A stretch of 5,291 nucleotides of DNA from Sulfurovum sp. UBA1140 (GTDB lineage: Bacteria; Campylobacterota; Campylobacteria; Campylobacterales; Sulfurovaceae): positions 6,011 through 11,301 of the forward strand of contig DCAF01000011.1 of assembly GCA_002311915.1 (NCBI GenBank), in the 5' to 3' direction. Positions 1 through 5,291 of the stretch are shown here, in pieces (position 1 is the stretch's first letter; every line of letters begins with the position of its first letter). The notes under the pieces were generated by a model that made no database searches, was not told the origin of the DNA, and was given only the letters and a program-made list of their open reading frames with translations. The translations under genes and the position numbers were made by a program.

Positions 1-132
1 ATTATTAAAGAGAGAGCTTTTGAACTGAAGAATTTGGTCGAGAGTATTAACTTTATAGATGGCAAAGATAGAGAATTTGAAGAGCATCTTTTGAACCTTA
101 TAGAGAAATCATCAGATGGTTTCTCAATTTAA
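1..132 (+). CDS. C-terminal fragment of an unidentified protein
   Basis: The reading frame is open from the first base and ends at TAA (130-132), giving the last 43 residues of a gene that starts outside the window. The fragment is charged and looks helical, with segments such as KERAFELKNLVESI and EFEEHLLNLIEKS, and ends in DGFSI. It has no cysteine, no membrane segment and no motif I can name, so I assign no function. Codon use (AAA, GAA, TTT, ATT) matches the rest of the window, which supports it as real coding sequence. The next gene begins 67 bp downstream on the same strand behind its own promoter-like sequence, so co-transcription is possible but not required. Confidence 0.6.
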   Translation: MIKERAFELKNLVESINFIDGKDREFEEHLLNLIEKSSDGFSI

Positions 133-167
133 CAGCCCGTTTCAAGATATAAATTATATTTTTTCGT

Positions 168-173
168 TATAAT
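168..173 (+). promoter_or_regulatory. Putative sigma-70 -10 box for the DUF2231 gene
   Basis: A perfect TATAAT lies 26 bp before the ATG at 200, in a very AT-rich stretch. No TTGACA-like -35 is found at the usual distance (about 145-150 reads AGATAT), which is common for Campylobacterota promoters, where T-rich periodic DNA takes that role. A 13-bp AT palindrome (147-159, arms ATATAA/TTATAT around one A) lies in the -35 region and could be an operator or simply AT-rich DNA. Starts near 180 would give a leader of about 20 nt. Confidence 0.5.
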
Positions 174-187
174 AAATTATTAAAAAA

Positions 188-193
188 AAGGAG
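188..193 (+). promoter_or_regulatory. Ribosome binding site of the DUF2231 gene
   Basis: AAGGAG sits 6 nt before the ATG at 200, a near-ideal Shine-Dalgarno match and spacing. It fixes this start codon. It directly follows a run of eight A (182-189), the last two of which form its first two bases. Confidence 0.8.
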
Positions 194-199
194 ACATAA

Positions 200-1063
200 A
201 TGTCATTACCTAATATTACCATTCCTGTTGAATTGCCAATAGATATACCAACCCTACTGCATCCTGCGGTTGTACATTTTGTAATTGCCATTCCCGTGGT
301 TATTATTCTGTTAGAGATTATTAATCTATTTTTCAAAAAACGGGCATTATCTATTTTTTCACTCTTTCTTGTAATTGTTCTAGCAGTGGTGATGAGCATG
401 GCGTATTTTACAGGGGTAGTTGATGGTAAAGAGACCTTTATGGCATTGGCATCTGAAGGACAAGCCGAACTTAAAGAGCATAAGCTTTTAGGTATCTATC
501 TTACCTATGCGTCGTTGGCTTTGGTAGCATTTAAACTGCTCTTTATGGCATTCTCTAAAACTCTTGCAAGACTCTTTTTCCTTTTAATTTTGATTGGGTT
601 TACAGCCGTAACTCTAAAACAAGGTAAAGAGGGTGGAGAGTTGGTCTATACCTATGGAGCCAATAATGAAGCTGTTAATACAGTACAAAGTGAATTAGAT
701 GATTTACAAGATGAGTACGACGAACTTGAAGAGAAACAGAAAGAGCTTTCCGAAAAATCATCTGAAGGTGATACTGAAACTGCAACCAAACTGCAAGAGC
801 TTCAAGTTAAATATGATGAACTTGTAAAAAGTAGTGAAAAAGAGGCAGAAGAGCCAGTTGCTGTAGTTTCAGAAGAGGCAACAACCACCGAAGTAACTGA
901 GTCAAGTGAAGAGCCTACCGAAACAGTTACTCCTACAGTTGAGCATCCTGAAGAGCTTAATAGCTCTGTTGAACCAACAGAAGAAGCAACAGCAGAGGTC
1001 AGTACCGAAGCTGTTAACTTAGAAATCCCTTCTGATTCAAATGAATCAAACGACAGCAATTAG
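200..1063 (+). CDS. DUF2231 membrane protein with coiled coil and acidic tail
   Basis: This 287-residue protein begins with a DUF2231-type membrane domain. Visible family features are HPAVVHF (21-27), H94 after a loop, and GKEGGELVYTYG (142-153). Four membrane helices are predicted at about 23-44, 49-71, 96-117 and 121-139. Residues about 162-215 form a charged heptad-like coiled coil (SELDDLQDEYDELEEKQKEL). Residues 216-287 are a Glu/Thr/Ser/Val/Pro tail with no Lys or Arg at all. DUF2231 proteins are uncharacterised membrane proteins; the conserved histidines could bind heme or metal, but this is speculation. The start is set by a strong ribosome site. The coiled coil and tail extend well beyond the domain, so this looks like a membrane anchor with an added interaction arm. 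The stop codon overlaps that of the convergent operon. Whether the tail is periplasmic or cytoplasmic cannot be decided by eye. Confidence 0.85.
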   Translation: MSLPNITIPVELPIDIPTLLHPAVVHFVIAIPVVIILLEIINLFFKKRALSIFSLFLVIVLAVVMSMAYFTGVVDGKETFMALASEGQAELKEHKLLGIYLTYASLALVAFKLLFMAFSKTLARLFFLLILIGFTAVTLKQGKEGGELVYTYGANNEAVNTVQSELDDLQDEYDELEEKQKELSEKSSEGDTETATKLQELQVKYDELVKSSEKEAEEPVAVVSEEATTTEVTESSEEPTETVTPTVEHPEELNSSVEPTEEATAEVSTEAVNLEIPSDSNESNDSN

Positions 1064-1076
1064 TTGTATCTAATTG
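1057..1076. repeat. Inverted repeat across the two convergent stop codons
   Basis: CAATTAG (1057-1063) and CTAATTG (1070-1076) are a perfect 7-bp inverted repeat around a 6-nt spacer (TTGTAT). The left arm contains both stop codons: TAG of the plus gene (1061-1063) and TAA of the minus gene (1062-1060). The stem has only two G:C pairs, so it would be a weak RNA hairpin, and no T-run follows on either strand. It may help the stronger hairpin next to it or be chance. Confidence 0.4.
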
Positions 1077-2181
1077 AGTTAAACGCATCCTCAAAGTATT
1101 GAGGATGCTCTTCTATATAGACCACTCCTCCAAAGAGCATTATAATAAATCCAATAAGCATAATAATTTTAATTAGGCTATAGGGTCTCTCTCCTGTAAT
1201 TTTTCCTGTTTGTCCATTAATGGCATAATTGTATTGTTTACCTCTCCAATCAAATTGTGCTGTCCAAATGGGAAAGAGTACACTCTTATAGGTCGTGTTG
1301 TTGTAGGTGGTCTTCACCTGCTCTATTTTCTGTTGGTCACCACCAATATCAGCCCGTATATCACGACGAATGATGTTGTCCATTTTCATTTTTGCATACT
1401 CAAAACCATTATCTAAGCCAATGGTGTACTCTTCTGATTTAAACCCTGATAGATATTTGGTATTAAATGGAATCAGTCTGTTGGTATCCCACGGGGCAAG
1501 GTTGTCTAAAATGGTATGTGAAATGGTTTTAGATGCACCAATGGTAATGTCATCAAAGTTGTTGTTCACAACTCCTTGTATGGCTCTCCATTTTATACGT
1601 GCCTCTTTCTTTGTAACACGCCGATGTTGACCATTAATAACACGGGTACGTTCCACGGTGACATAATAGATGGTTCCTCTTTGACCATGGTATTGGCTAT
1701 GGGTCTCTGCGTCATATGTCCAGTGGGGGAGATAGTAGCCTGTTAAGTTTTCATTGCCATCAATTAACTTTTTAAGTTTATTTGGAGCAAACCATAATGA
1801 ACCCAACCACTTTTTAAATTTTGTTTGTGCTTGTTTCTGTGTTAGACTAAAAGGGAGCATTGATTGGGGGGTAATTTCTTTGATAAAATCAGTAATAGTT
1901 GGCGTATTACAGTAGGGGCAGTTAGAGCTAACCGAGTAGGGGGTTAATTTAAACAGAGCAGAACACTTATTACACCGAACCTCTTTAATAATCTCTTGTG
2001 GATGGTGGGTTTCTAAAAATTGAAGTGCTTTTTTTAAACTGTACTCTTTTATAGATTGGTTAGAGTGGCTAATTAACTCTGTAGAAGAGCAGAATTCACA
2101 ACGAAGTGATTGTGTTGCAGGGCTATACCGAAGTGGAGCCCCACAACCTTTACAAGTAAAGTTGATGGATTGAAATTTCAC
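1060..2181 (-). CDS. Double zinc-ribbon protein with C-terminal membrane anchor (YdjG-like)
   Basis: This 373-residue protein carries two zinc ribbons at its N-terminus: C10-x2-C13 with C28-x2-C31, and C70-x2-C73 with C88-x2-C91, all eight cysteines intact. A middle domain follows, with the features ILPF-like MLPFSLTQKQA (108-118), WF-x-P (130-133) and GYYLPHWTYDAETHSQY (148-164) typical of TFIIB-type zinc-ribbon proteins found beside SPFH genes. One membrane helix is at about 336-356, leaving a 17-residue tail. Such proteins are often mislabelled PriA/primosomal protein N', but no helicase motifs are present. Bacillus subtilis YdjG, a membrane partner of YdjI, is the closest functional analogue I know. 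The start is GTG at 2181-2179, overlapping the SPFH stop as GTGA, with no clear ribosome site upstream, so translation is probably coupled. The first ribbon begins at residue 10, so no later start fits. It is the last gene of the operon. Confidence 0.85.
   Translation of the reverse strand: MKFQSINFTCKGCGAPLRYSPATQSLRCEFCSSTELISHSNQSIKEYSLKKALQFLETHHPQEIIKEVRCNKCSALFKLTPYSVSSNCPYCNTPTITDFIKEITPQSMLPFSLTQKQAQTKFKKWLGSLWFAPNKLKKLIDGNENLTGYYLPHWTYDAETHSQYHGQRGTIYYVTVERTRVINGQHRRVTKKEARIKWRAIQGVVNNNFDDITIGASKTISHTILDNLAPWDTNRLIPFNTKYLSGFKSEEYTIGLDNGFEYAKMKMDNIIRRDIRADIGGDQQKIEQVKTTYNNTTYKSVLFPIWTAQFDWRGKQYNYAINGQTGKITGERPYSLIKIIMLIGFIIMLFGGVVYIEEHPQYFEDAFNSIRYN
1084..1109. terminator. Hairpin, probable terminator for the DUF2231 transcript
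   Basis: GCATCCTCA (1085-1093) and TGAGGATGC (1100-1108) pair perfectly. An added A1094:T1099 pair gives a 10-bp stem with a 4-nt loop. It begins 21 bp after the plus-strand stop, a typical place for an intrinsic terminator, and is followed by TCTTCTATAT, which is only moderately T-rich. On the minus strand it lies inside the zinc-ribbon coding sequence (codons for HPQYFEDA) before the stop and is followed by GTTTAAC, so it is less likely to end that transcript. The structure is certain; its action is inferred. Confidence 0.45.
2178..2181 (-). promoter_or_regulatory. GTGA stop-start overlap, translational coupling
   Basis: The SPFH gene ends with TGA (2180-2178) and the zinc-ribbon gene starts with GTG (2181-2179), sharing GTGA. 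The 20 or so bases before the GTG are C-rich and encode PPLPNS; they contain no GGAG or AGGA. Reinitiation by ribosomes finishing the SPFH gene is therefore the likely start mode, which would tie the amounts of the two proteins together. Confidence 0.6.
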
Positions 2182-3263
2182 GAATTTGGCAGTGGTGGAG
2201 GGGTACTTTTAAAGAGTTTACCTATAACCTCTTGGGCAGGTTGCCACTCATCTAATCCCTCTCTCCACATAAGGGTATCTCTTTGTATGGTTTTGTTGTT
2301 AATTAGGTTCTGTATGGTACGCATATCATAAGGTCCTTCACTGGCATCATCTAGGGCGATATGGTACATGGTTTGGTCTCGGCTTGGAAGGGCAGGAGGC
2401 ACCTGTTTATTGGTGATTTTGTTTGCCATATCTTGCCCCAATGCAATACCTGCACCCATACCTATCATATCGGCAATGGCACTACTGCCACCCTCTCCAC
2501 TCACTCCAATCGCTTCGCCTGTTTGGTATTTGATATGCTCATCTAAATTACCCGTGATGGCTCGGCTACTTCTTTTATCAAGTGCTTGTTCAACATTTTC
2601 TGGCAAAGATATGTTCTCAACCAAGAGTTTGGTTAGCTCCAAACCATACTCTGTAAAGTAGTTGGCAATATTTTCCGTGACATAATCACCAAATTTTCCA
2701 TAATTAGAAGCCAAATCCAAAACAGGAACACGACTCTCTCCTAGTGCATGGGTAAATTTTGAAACAATTAGATTGGTAAGTTGATTCTCTATCTCATCAA
2801 TAGTAAAATGACCATCCGTTCCTACAATCTCTTTCATAAAAAATTCAGGATTAGTAATACGAATCTCATACGTTCCAAAGGCTCGAAGTCTTACCATTGC
2901 AAACTCAGGGTCACGCACCATAATGGGGTTTTTAGTTCCCCACTTTAGGTCGGTAAAGCGTTTGGTATTTAAAAAATAGACCTCTGCTTTAAAGGGTGAG
3001 TTAAATTTATGATCCCAATGCTCTAACGAGGTCATAATGGGCAGGTTGTTGGTCTCTAGTTCATAGAGTCCAGGACCTAGAATATCTGCAATAACACCTT
3101 CATTAACAAAAACAGCCATTTGTGATTCACGAACGGTAAGTTTTGCTCCATATTTTATCTCATGGTTGTCTCTAGGAAACCGATAAACCATGGTGTCATG
3201 TGAATCATCTGTCCACTCAATAACATCAATAAATTGACTTGAAATCCAATCAAATAGTCCCAT
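2178..3263 (-). CDS. SPFH domain protein (YdjI type) with C-terminal GYF_2 domain
   Basis: This 361-residue protein has an N-terminal SPFH/band 7 domain of the YdjI type (often annotated 'virion core protein'), residues about 1-250. Recognisable family signatures are YRFPRDNHEIKYGAKLTVRE (27-46), followed by QMAVFVNEG (48-56) and a PG-x-YEL-x-TNNLP stretch. A Gly/Ala/Met-rich segment (about 253-286, with GMGAGIALGQDMANKI) follows. A GYF_2 domain spans about 298-350, with GPY (310-312), W333 and W340 as key residues. Proline motifs PPALP (289-293) and PPPLP (355-359) flank it. SPFH proteins form ring-like oligomeric scaffolds at membranes; YdjI helps bring PspA to the membrane in Bacillus subtilis. 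No membrane helix or signal peptide is evident, so it is probably a peripheral cytoplasmic protein. The gene starts 3 bp after the TelA stop, with a clear AAAGGA site. Confidence 0.9.
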   Translation of the reverse strand: MGLFDWISSQFIDVIEWTDDSHDTMVYRFPRDNHEIKYGAKLTVRESQMAVFVNEGVIADILGPGLYELETNNLPIMTSLEHWDHKFNSPFKAEVYFLNTKRFTDLKWGTKNPIMVRDPEFAMVRLRAFGTYEIRITNPEFFMKEIVGTDGHFTIDEIENQLTNLIVSKFTHALGESRVPVLDLASNYGKFGDYVTENIANYFTEYGLELTKLLVENISLPENVEQALDKRSSRAITGNLDEHIKYQTGEAIGVSGEGGSSAIADMIGMGAGIALGQDMANKITNKQVPPALPSRDQTMYHIALDDASEGPYDMRTIQNLINNKTIQRDTLMWREGLDEWQPAQEVIGKLFKSTPPPLPNS

Positions 3264-3266
3264 ATT

Positions 3267-4409
3267 TTATCCTTTAGTTATCTTTTTTGGAGGTATCGCT
3301 TCTACTTTTATCTTTACAGCCAAAATGGCATCTTTTAGTTCTTGTTCGGTCTTATTTAGCTCAATCAGTGCTTTTTGACGTGCCTCTTTCCCTTCATCGG
3401 CAATTCTTAATGAATCGTTTAGAGTCTCAATTAGAGTATTGTTGGCTATTTTAATGCTCTCTATGTCAAATACTCCACGCTCCATCTGTGTTCTTACCTC
3501 TTGATTGGCTTCTCTTAACCCTTCGGCATTTTTCTCTAGTAGCTGATTGGTTAGATCGGTGGCATCTTTAAGGGCTTTGGCTGATTCATGACTTCTAAAA
3601 ATAGTGACGGTTTGTGCGAGTTGGTTTCTCCACAGAGGTACGGTGTTAACAAGGGTCGAAGAGATTTTATTAATAAGAGATTTATCATTCTCTTGAATCA
3701 GTCGGATACTTGGTAGAGACTGCATGGCGACCTGCCGTGAGAGCCTAAGGTCATGAACTCGACGCTCTAAGTCATCGCCAAAAGAGCGTATATCTCTAAG
3801 TTCTTGAATGGCCATCATCTCATTACTTTGGGCTTTATCTTCATAAAGGGGTATGATTTTTGAACTTAACTCCTCTTTTTTTATCTCACCTGCTTCAATA
3901 TAGAGTTCAAGCTTTCTAAAGTAGGCAAGGTTTGCCTCATAGAGTTTATCTAAAGAGACCACATCGGTCATCAGCTGACTTTTGTTCTCTTCAAGGTTAT
4001 TGGCAATCATATCAATCTGGTCACGAACATCCTCATACCCTTGTAAGAACTTGGCGAGTGGTTTGGCTCCTCCAAATAGACTCTTGTACCACGGAAGCTT
4101 TCTGTTTGGGTTAATCTCTTCAATATCAAAACCTTTAATCGCAGCGACCATCTCATTAAGTACGGCTCCTGCTCGTCCTGTATCTTTGTTTTTAACCCCT
4201 TCAATCATACGGTTAGAGATGTCATCAAGCTCCTTTTGGGCAGAAGCTCCAAAGTAGATAATGGAGTTTCTGTCATCAAAATCAAGCTCACTTAGGGCAA
4301 TTTCAAGTTGAGTCTGCTCTTCGGGTTGTACGGTTGGCAAGGTAACATCAATATTTTGGTTTTGGGTATCAATACTCGCTTCTATCATCTCTTTTGTTTT
4401 TATTTCCAT
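3267..4409 (-). CDS. TelA-family protein (toxic anion resistance family)
   Basis: This 380-residue, almost wholly helical protein matches the TelA family (PF05816; Bacillus subtilis YaaN and YceH). Family signatures seen are NPNRKLPWYKSLFGG (100-114), the segment around LMTDVVSLDKLYEANLAYF (146-164), LPSIRLIQENDKSLINKI (232-249) followed by NTVPLWRNQLA (255-265), and RGVFDIE with EGKEARQKA near 311-347. Length is normal for the family. It has no signal peptide or membrane helix, so it is probably cytoplasmic and acts at the membrane through partners. The family name comes from tellurite resistance of plasmid genes; chromosomal members are linked to envelope stress, antibiotic and detergent tolerance, and the biochemical activity is unknown. 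The ATG at 4409 has a weak AAGG site 9 nt upstream. The gene lies 15 bp after the XpaC-like gene, a pairing also seen in the xpaC-yaaN locus of Bacillus subtilis. The short C-terminus ends IPPKKITKG. Confidence 0.9.
   Translation of the reverse strand: MEIKTKEMIEASIDTQNQNIDVTLPTVQPEEQTQLEIALSELDFDDRNSIIYFGASAQKELDDISNRMIEGVKNKDTGRAGAVLNEMVAAIKGFDIEEINPNRKLPWYKSLFGGAKPLAKFLQGYEDVRDQIDMIANNLEENKSQLMTDVVSLDKLYEANLAYFRKLELYIEAGEIKKEELSSKIIPLYEDKAQSNEMMAIQELRDIRSFGDDLERRVHDLRLSRQVAMQSLPSIRLIQENDKSLINKISSTLVNTVPLWRNQLAQTVTIFRSHESAKALKDATDLTNQLLEKNAEGLREANQEVRTQMERGVFDIESIKIANNTLIETLNDSLRIADEGKEARQKALIELNKTEQELKDAILAVKIKVEAIPPKKITKG
3270..3275 (-). promoter_or_regulatory. Ribosome binding site of the SPFH gene inside the TelA gene end
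   Basis: AAAGGA (minus strand, 3275-3270) sits 6 nt before the ATG at 3263. The same bases encode the final Lys-Gly of the TelA protein just before its TAA. The overlap fixes the SPFH start and makes coupled translation of the two genes likely. Confidence 0.7.
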
Positions 4410-4424
4410 AGTTTATAGCCTTAT

Positions 4425-5258
4425 TTAATTTTTTATCTGCTCTTGAAGCACATCTATGTGTACATCAAGGTCAAACTGGTTATTTTTTTTTAAACGAATT
4501 ATCTCTTGATTAAATCGGTTTTCAATATCAATTAAGAGGTTGTTTAGTTTAATTTTTGCGTCATTGGTTATTTCGTTCTCTTCCATCTCAACATAAGATT
4601 GGGTTACTTTTTTAATACCATTAATATAAACCACAATAAATTTTCGAGCCACCCGTAAATCTTTGGGGTCTGCTTCGATGTTGTCTAAAATTTCATACCC
4701 TTTATCGGTGGCAATACGCAGTTTATCGTGGAGTTGACTCTCTTTAATTTTAAGTATATCTGCCTCAATAGAAGCGAGTTTTGCTCTGGCCGAAGTGAGT
4801 GTCTTTATCACAAATTCTGCCGAGATGTCTCCAATATTTTCAAGTTTGTCATCTCTTGGGTCAAACCCATAGTATAAAAAATACCCAATGGTGGCAATTA
4901 TCCCTAAAAATATGGCACGAAGCAGTGGTTCTCCCCCTGCAATCCATGCAGTAAAGAGGGTTGAAATTCCAAGTAATACACCTGCAATGGCTTTATAAGG
5001 AACTTTGGGTGCTTTGGTAAGTGTGGTGGTATGATACTCATACTCTTTACTAAGCCCAAATCTATTGAGTTTTGCAGTAGCAAAAAAGAGTCCAAAGGCC
5101 GTAAGATTCAGAGCAAATGCCGAGATCTCTCTTGCGAACAGAGACAAAATAACTGAAAGGAAAAGAGGGGCTAAAAAGATATAAAGAAAATGCCCTTTTT
5201 TGAGTTTATAAGCACTTTTCTCAAGGGGTGAGGGGTTGTATCGTTTTGCTTTTGACAT
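4425..5258 (-). CDS. XpaC-like membrane protein (5-bromo-4-chloroindolyl phosphate hydrolysis family)
   Basis: With the start at 5258 the protein has 277 residues. Four membrane helices are predicted at about 24-42, 45-63, 90-109 and 113-132, followed by GFDPRDDK (131-138) and a helical cytoplasmic region with VARKFIVVYINGIKKVTQSY and the C-terminal DLDVHIDVLQEQIKN. These fit the XpaC/Halogen_Hydrol family (PF10112). The family name reflects an old phenotype with X-phosphate; no catalytic motif is visible and enzyme activity is doubtful. Three ATG codons in a row (5264, 5261, 5258) follow TTTAGG; I chose the last because AGGA then lies 5 nt upstream. The frame stays open to the window edge, so a longer N-terminus is possible. 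It is the first gene of the visible operon, directly ahead of its usual TelA partner. A run of nine A in the coding strand lies near its 3' end. Confidence 0.8.
   Translation of the reverse strand: MSKAKRYNPSPLEKSAYKLKKGHFLYIFLAPLFLSVILSLFAREISAFALNLTAFGLFFATAKLNRFGLSKEYEYHTTTLTKAPKVPYKAIAGVLLGISTLFTAWIAGGEPLLRAIFLGIIATIGYFLYYGFDPRDDKLENIGDISAEFVIKTLTSARAKLASIEADILKIKESQLHDKLRIATDKGYEILDNIEADPKDLRVARKFIVVYINGIKKVTQSYVEMEENEITNDAKIKLNNLLIDIENRFNQEIIRLKKNNQFDLDVHIDVLQEQIKN
4483..4491 (-). repeat. Nine-A homopolymer in the XpaC-like gene
   Basis: The coding strand reads TTA AAA AAA AAT AAC (L-K-K-N-N), a run of nine A, 19 codons before the last conserved block ends. Adding one A gives AAA followed at once by TAA. 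Removing one A shifts into a frame that ends about 12 codons later. Either change would remove the DLDVHIDVLQEQ end of the protein. Confidence 0.7.
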
Positions 5259-5263
5259 CATCA

Positions 5264-5267
5264 TCCT
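5264..5267 (-). promoter_or_regulatory. Ribosome binding site before three tandem ATG codons
   Basis: The minus strand reads TTTAGGATGATGATG. AGGA (5267-5264) overlaps the first ATG and lies 5 nt before the third (5258-5256). Spacing favours the third ATG, giving a protein that starts MSKAKRYNPSP. Confidence 0.5.
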
Positions 5268-5291
5268 AAAAGCTTTCCAAGAGGATACCAA

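Noticed and set aside
147..159. AT palindrome ATATAA-A-TTATAT followed by six T as a terminator of the gene ending at 132
   Set aside because: The one-base centre leaves only a four-pair all-A:T stem after loop formation, too weak for an intrinsic terminator; it is as likely part of the AT-rich promoter.
154..399. Minus-strand open frame of 81 codons over the promoter and start of the DUF2231 gene
   Set aside because: It lies antisense to a well-supported gene, reads through its promoter, and has no family features or ribosome site.
802..1059. Minus-strand Ser/Val-rich frame of 85 codons
   Set aside because: It is the antisense shadow of the Glu/Thr/Ser-rich tail; low-complexity codons leave few stops in the opposite frame.
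1210..1630. Plus-strand open frames opposite the zinc-ribbon gene
   Set aside because: They are antisense to a gene with intact motifs and encode nothing recognisable.
1060..2181. Zinc-ribbon protein as PriA or another helicase
   Set aside because: No Walker A, DEAH-type or other helicase motif is present; only the cysteine pairs resemble PriA zinc sites.
2110..2661. Plus-strand open frames opposite the SPFH gene
   Set aside because: The minus-strand frame has clear SPFH and GYF_2 signatures throughout; these are shadows.
3932..4257. Short frames on both strands within the TelA gene
   Set aside because: They overlap conserved TelA motifs in other frames and lack any start signal.
3267..4409. 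The locus as a tellurite resistance determinant
   Set aside because: Only the TelA family name suggests it; no TerB, TerC, TerD or TehB gene is present, and chromosomal TelA proteins have wider envelope-stress links.
4483..4491. Programmed ribosomal frameshift at the A9 run
   Set aside because: The shifted frames end at once or within about 12 codons, no stimulatory structure is evident, and the zero frame carries the conserved C-terminus.

Overview
The window looks like chromosomal DNA of an AT-rich, Gram-negative bacterium, most likely a Campylobacterota member (Sulfurimonas, Sulfurovum or Arcobacter type). This placement is inferred from the base composition, the codon style, the short AAGGAG/AAAGGA ribosome sites and a TATAAT -10 box without a good -35. 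No marker gene fixes the taxon. I see no RNA gene, CRISPR array, insertion sequence or attachment site.

Left part, plus strand. Positions 1-132 hold the last 43 codons of an unidentified gene. After a 67-bp gap with a promoter-like sequence comes a DUF2231-type membrane protein (200-1063). It has four predicted membrane helices, a coiled coil and a long acidic tail.

Right part, minus strand. A tight four-gene operon, transcribed from right to left, fills 1060-5258: an XpaC-like membrane protein, a TelA-family protein, an SPFH (YdjI-type) protein with a C-terminal GYF_2 domain, and a double zinc-ribbon protein with a C-terminal membrane anchor (YdjG-like). The gaps are 15 bp and 3 bp, followed by a 4-bp overlap in which the last gene starts with GTG inside the GTGA of the SPFH stop. 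The promoter lies beyond the right edge.

How the genes may work together. XpaC and TelA neighbours, and SPFH (YdjI) and zinc-ribbon (YdjG) neighbours, are both known pairings. In Bacillus subtilis the second pair recruits the membrane-stress protein PspA. Here the two pairs share one operon and no PspA is visible, so the helical TelA protein may take the PspA-like effector place. The resulting model is a membrane-envelope stress or remodelling complex: two membrane anchors (XpaC and the zinc-ribbon protein), an SPFH scaffold, a GYF adaptor and a soluble helical protein. This is inference.

The plus-strand gene and the operon converge with their stop codons overlapping by 4 bp. Two tandem inverted repeats sit at this point, the larger one inside the 3' end of the zinc-ribbon coding sequence.
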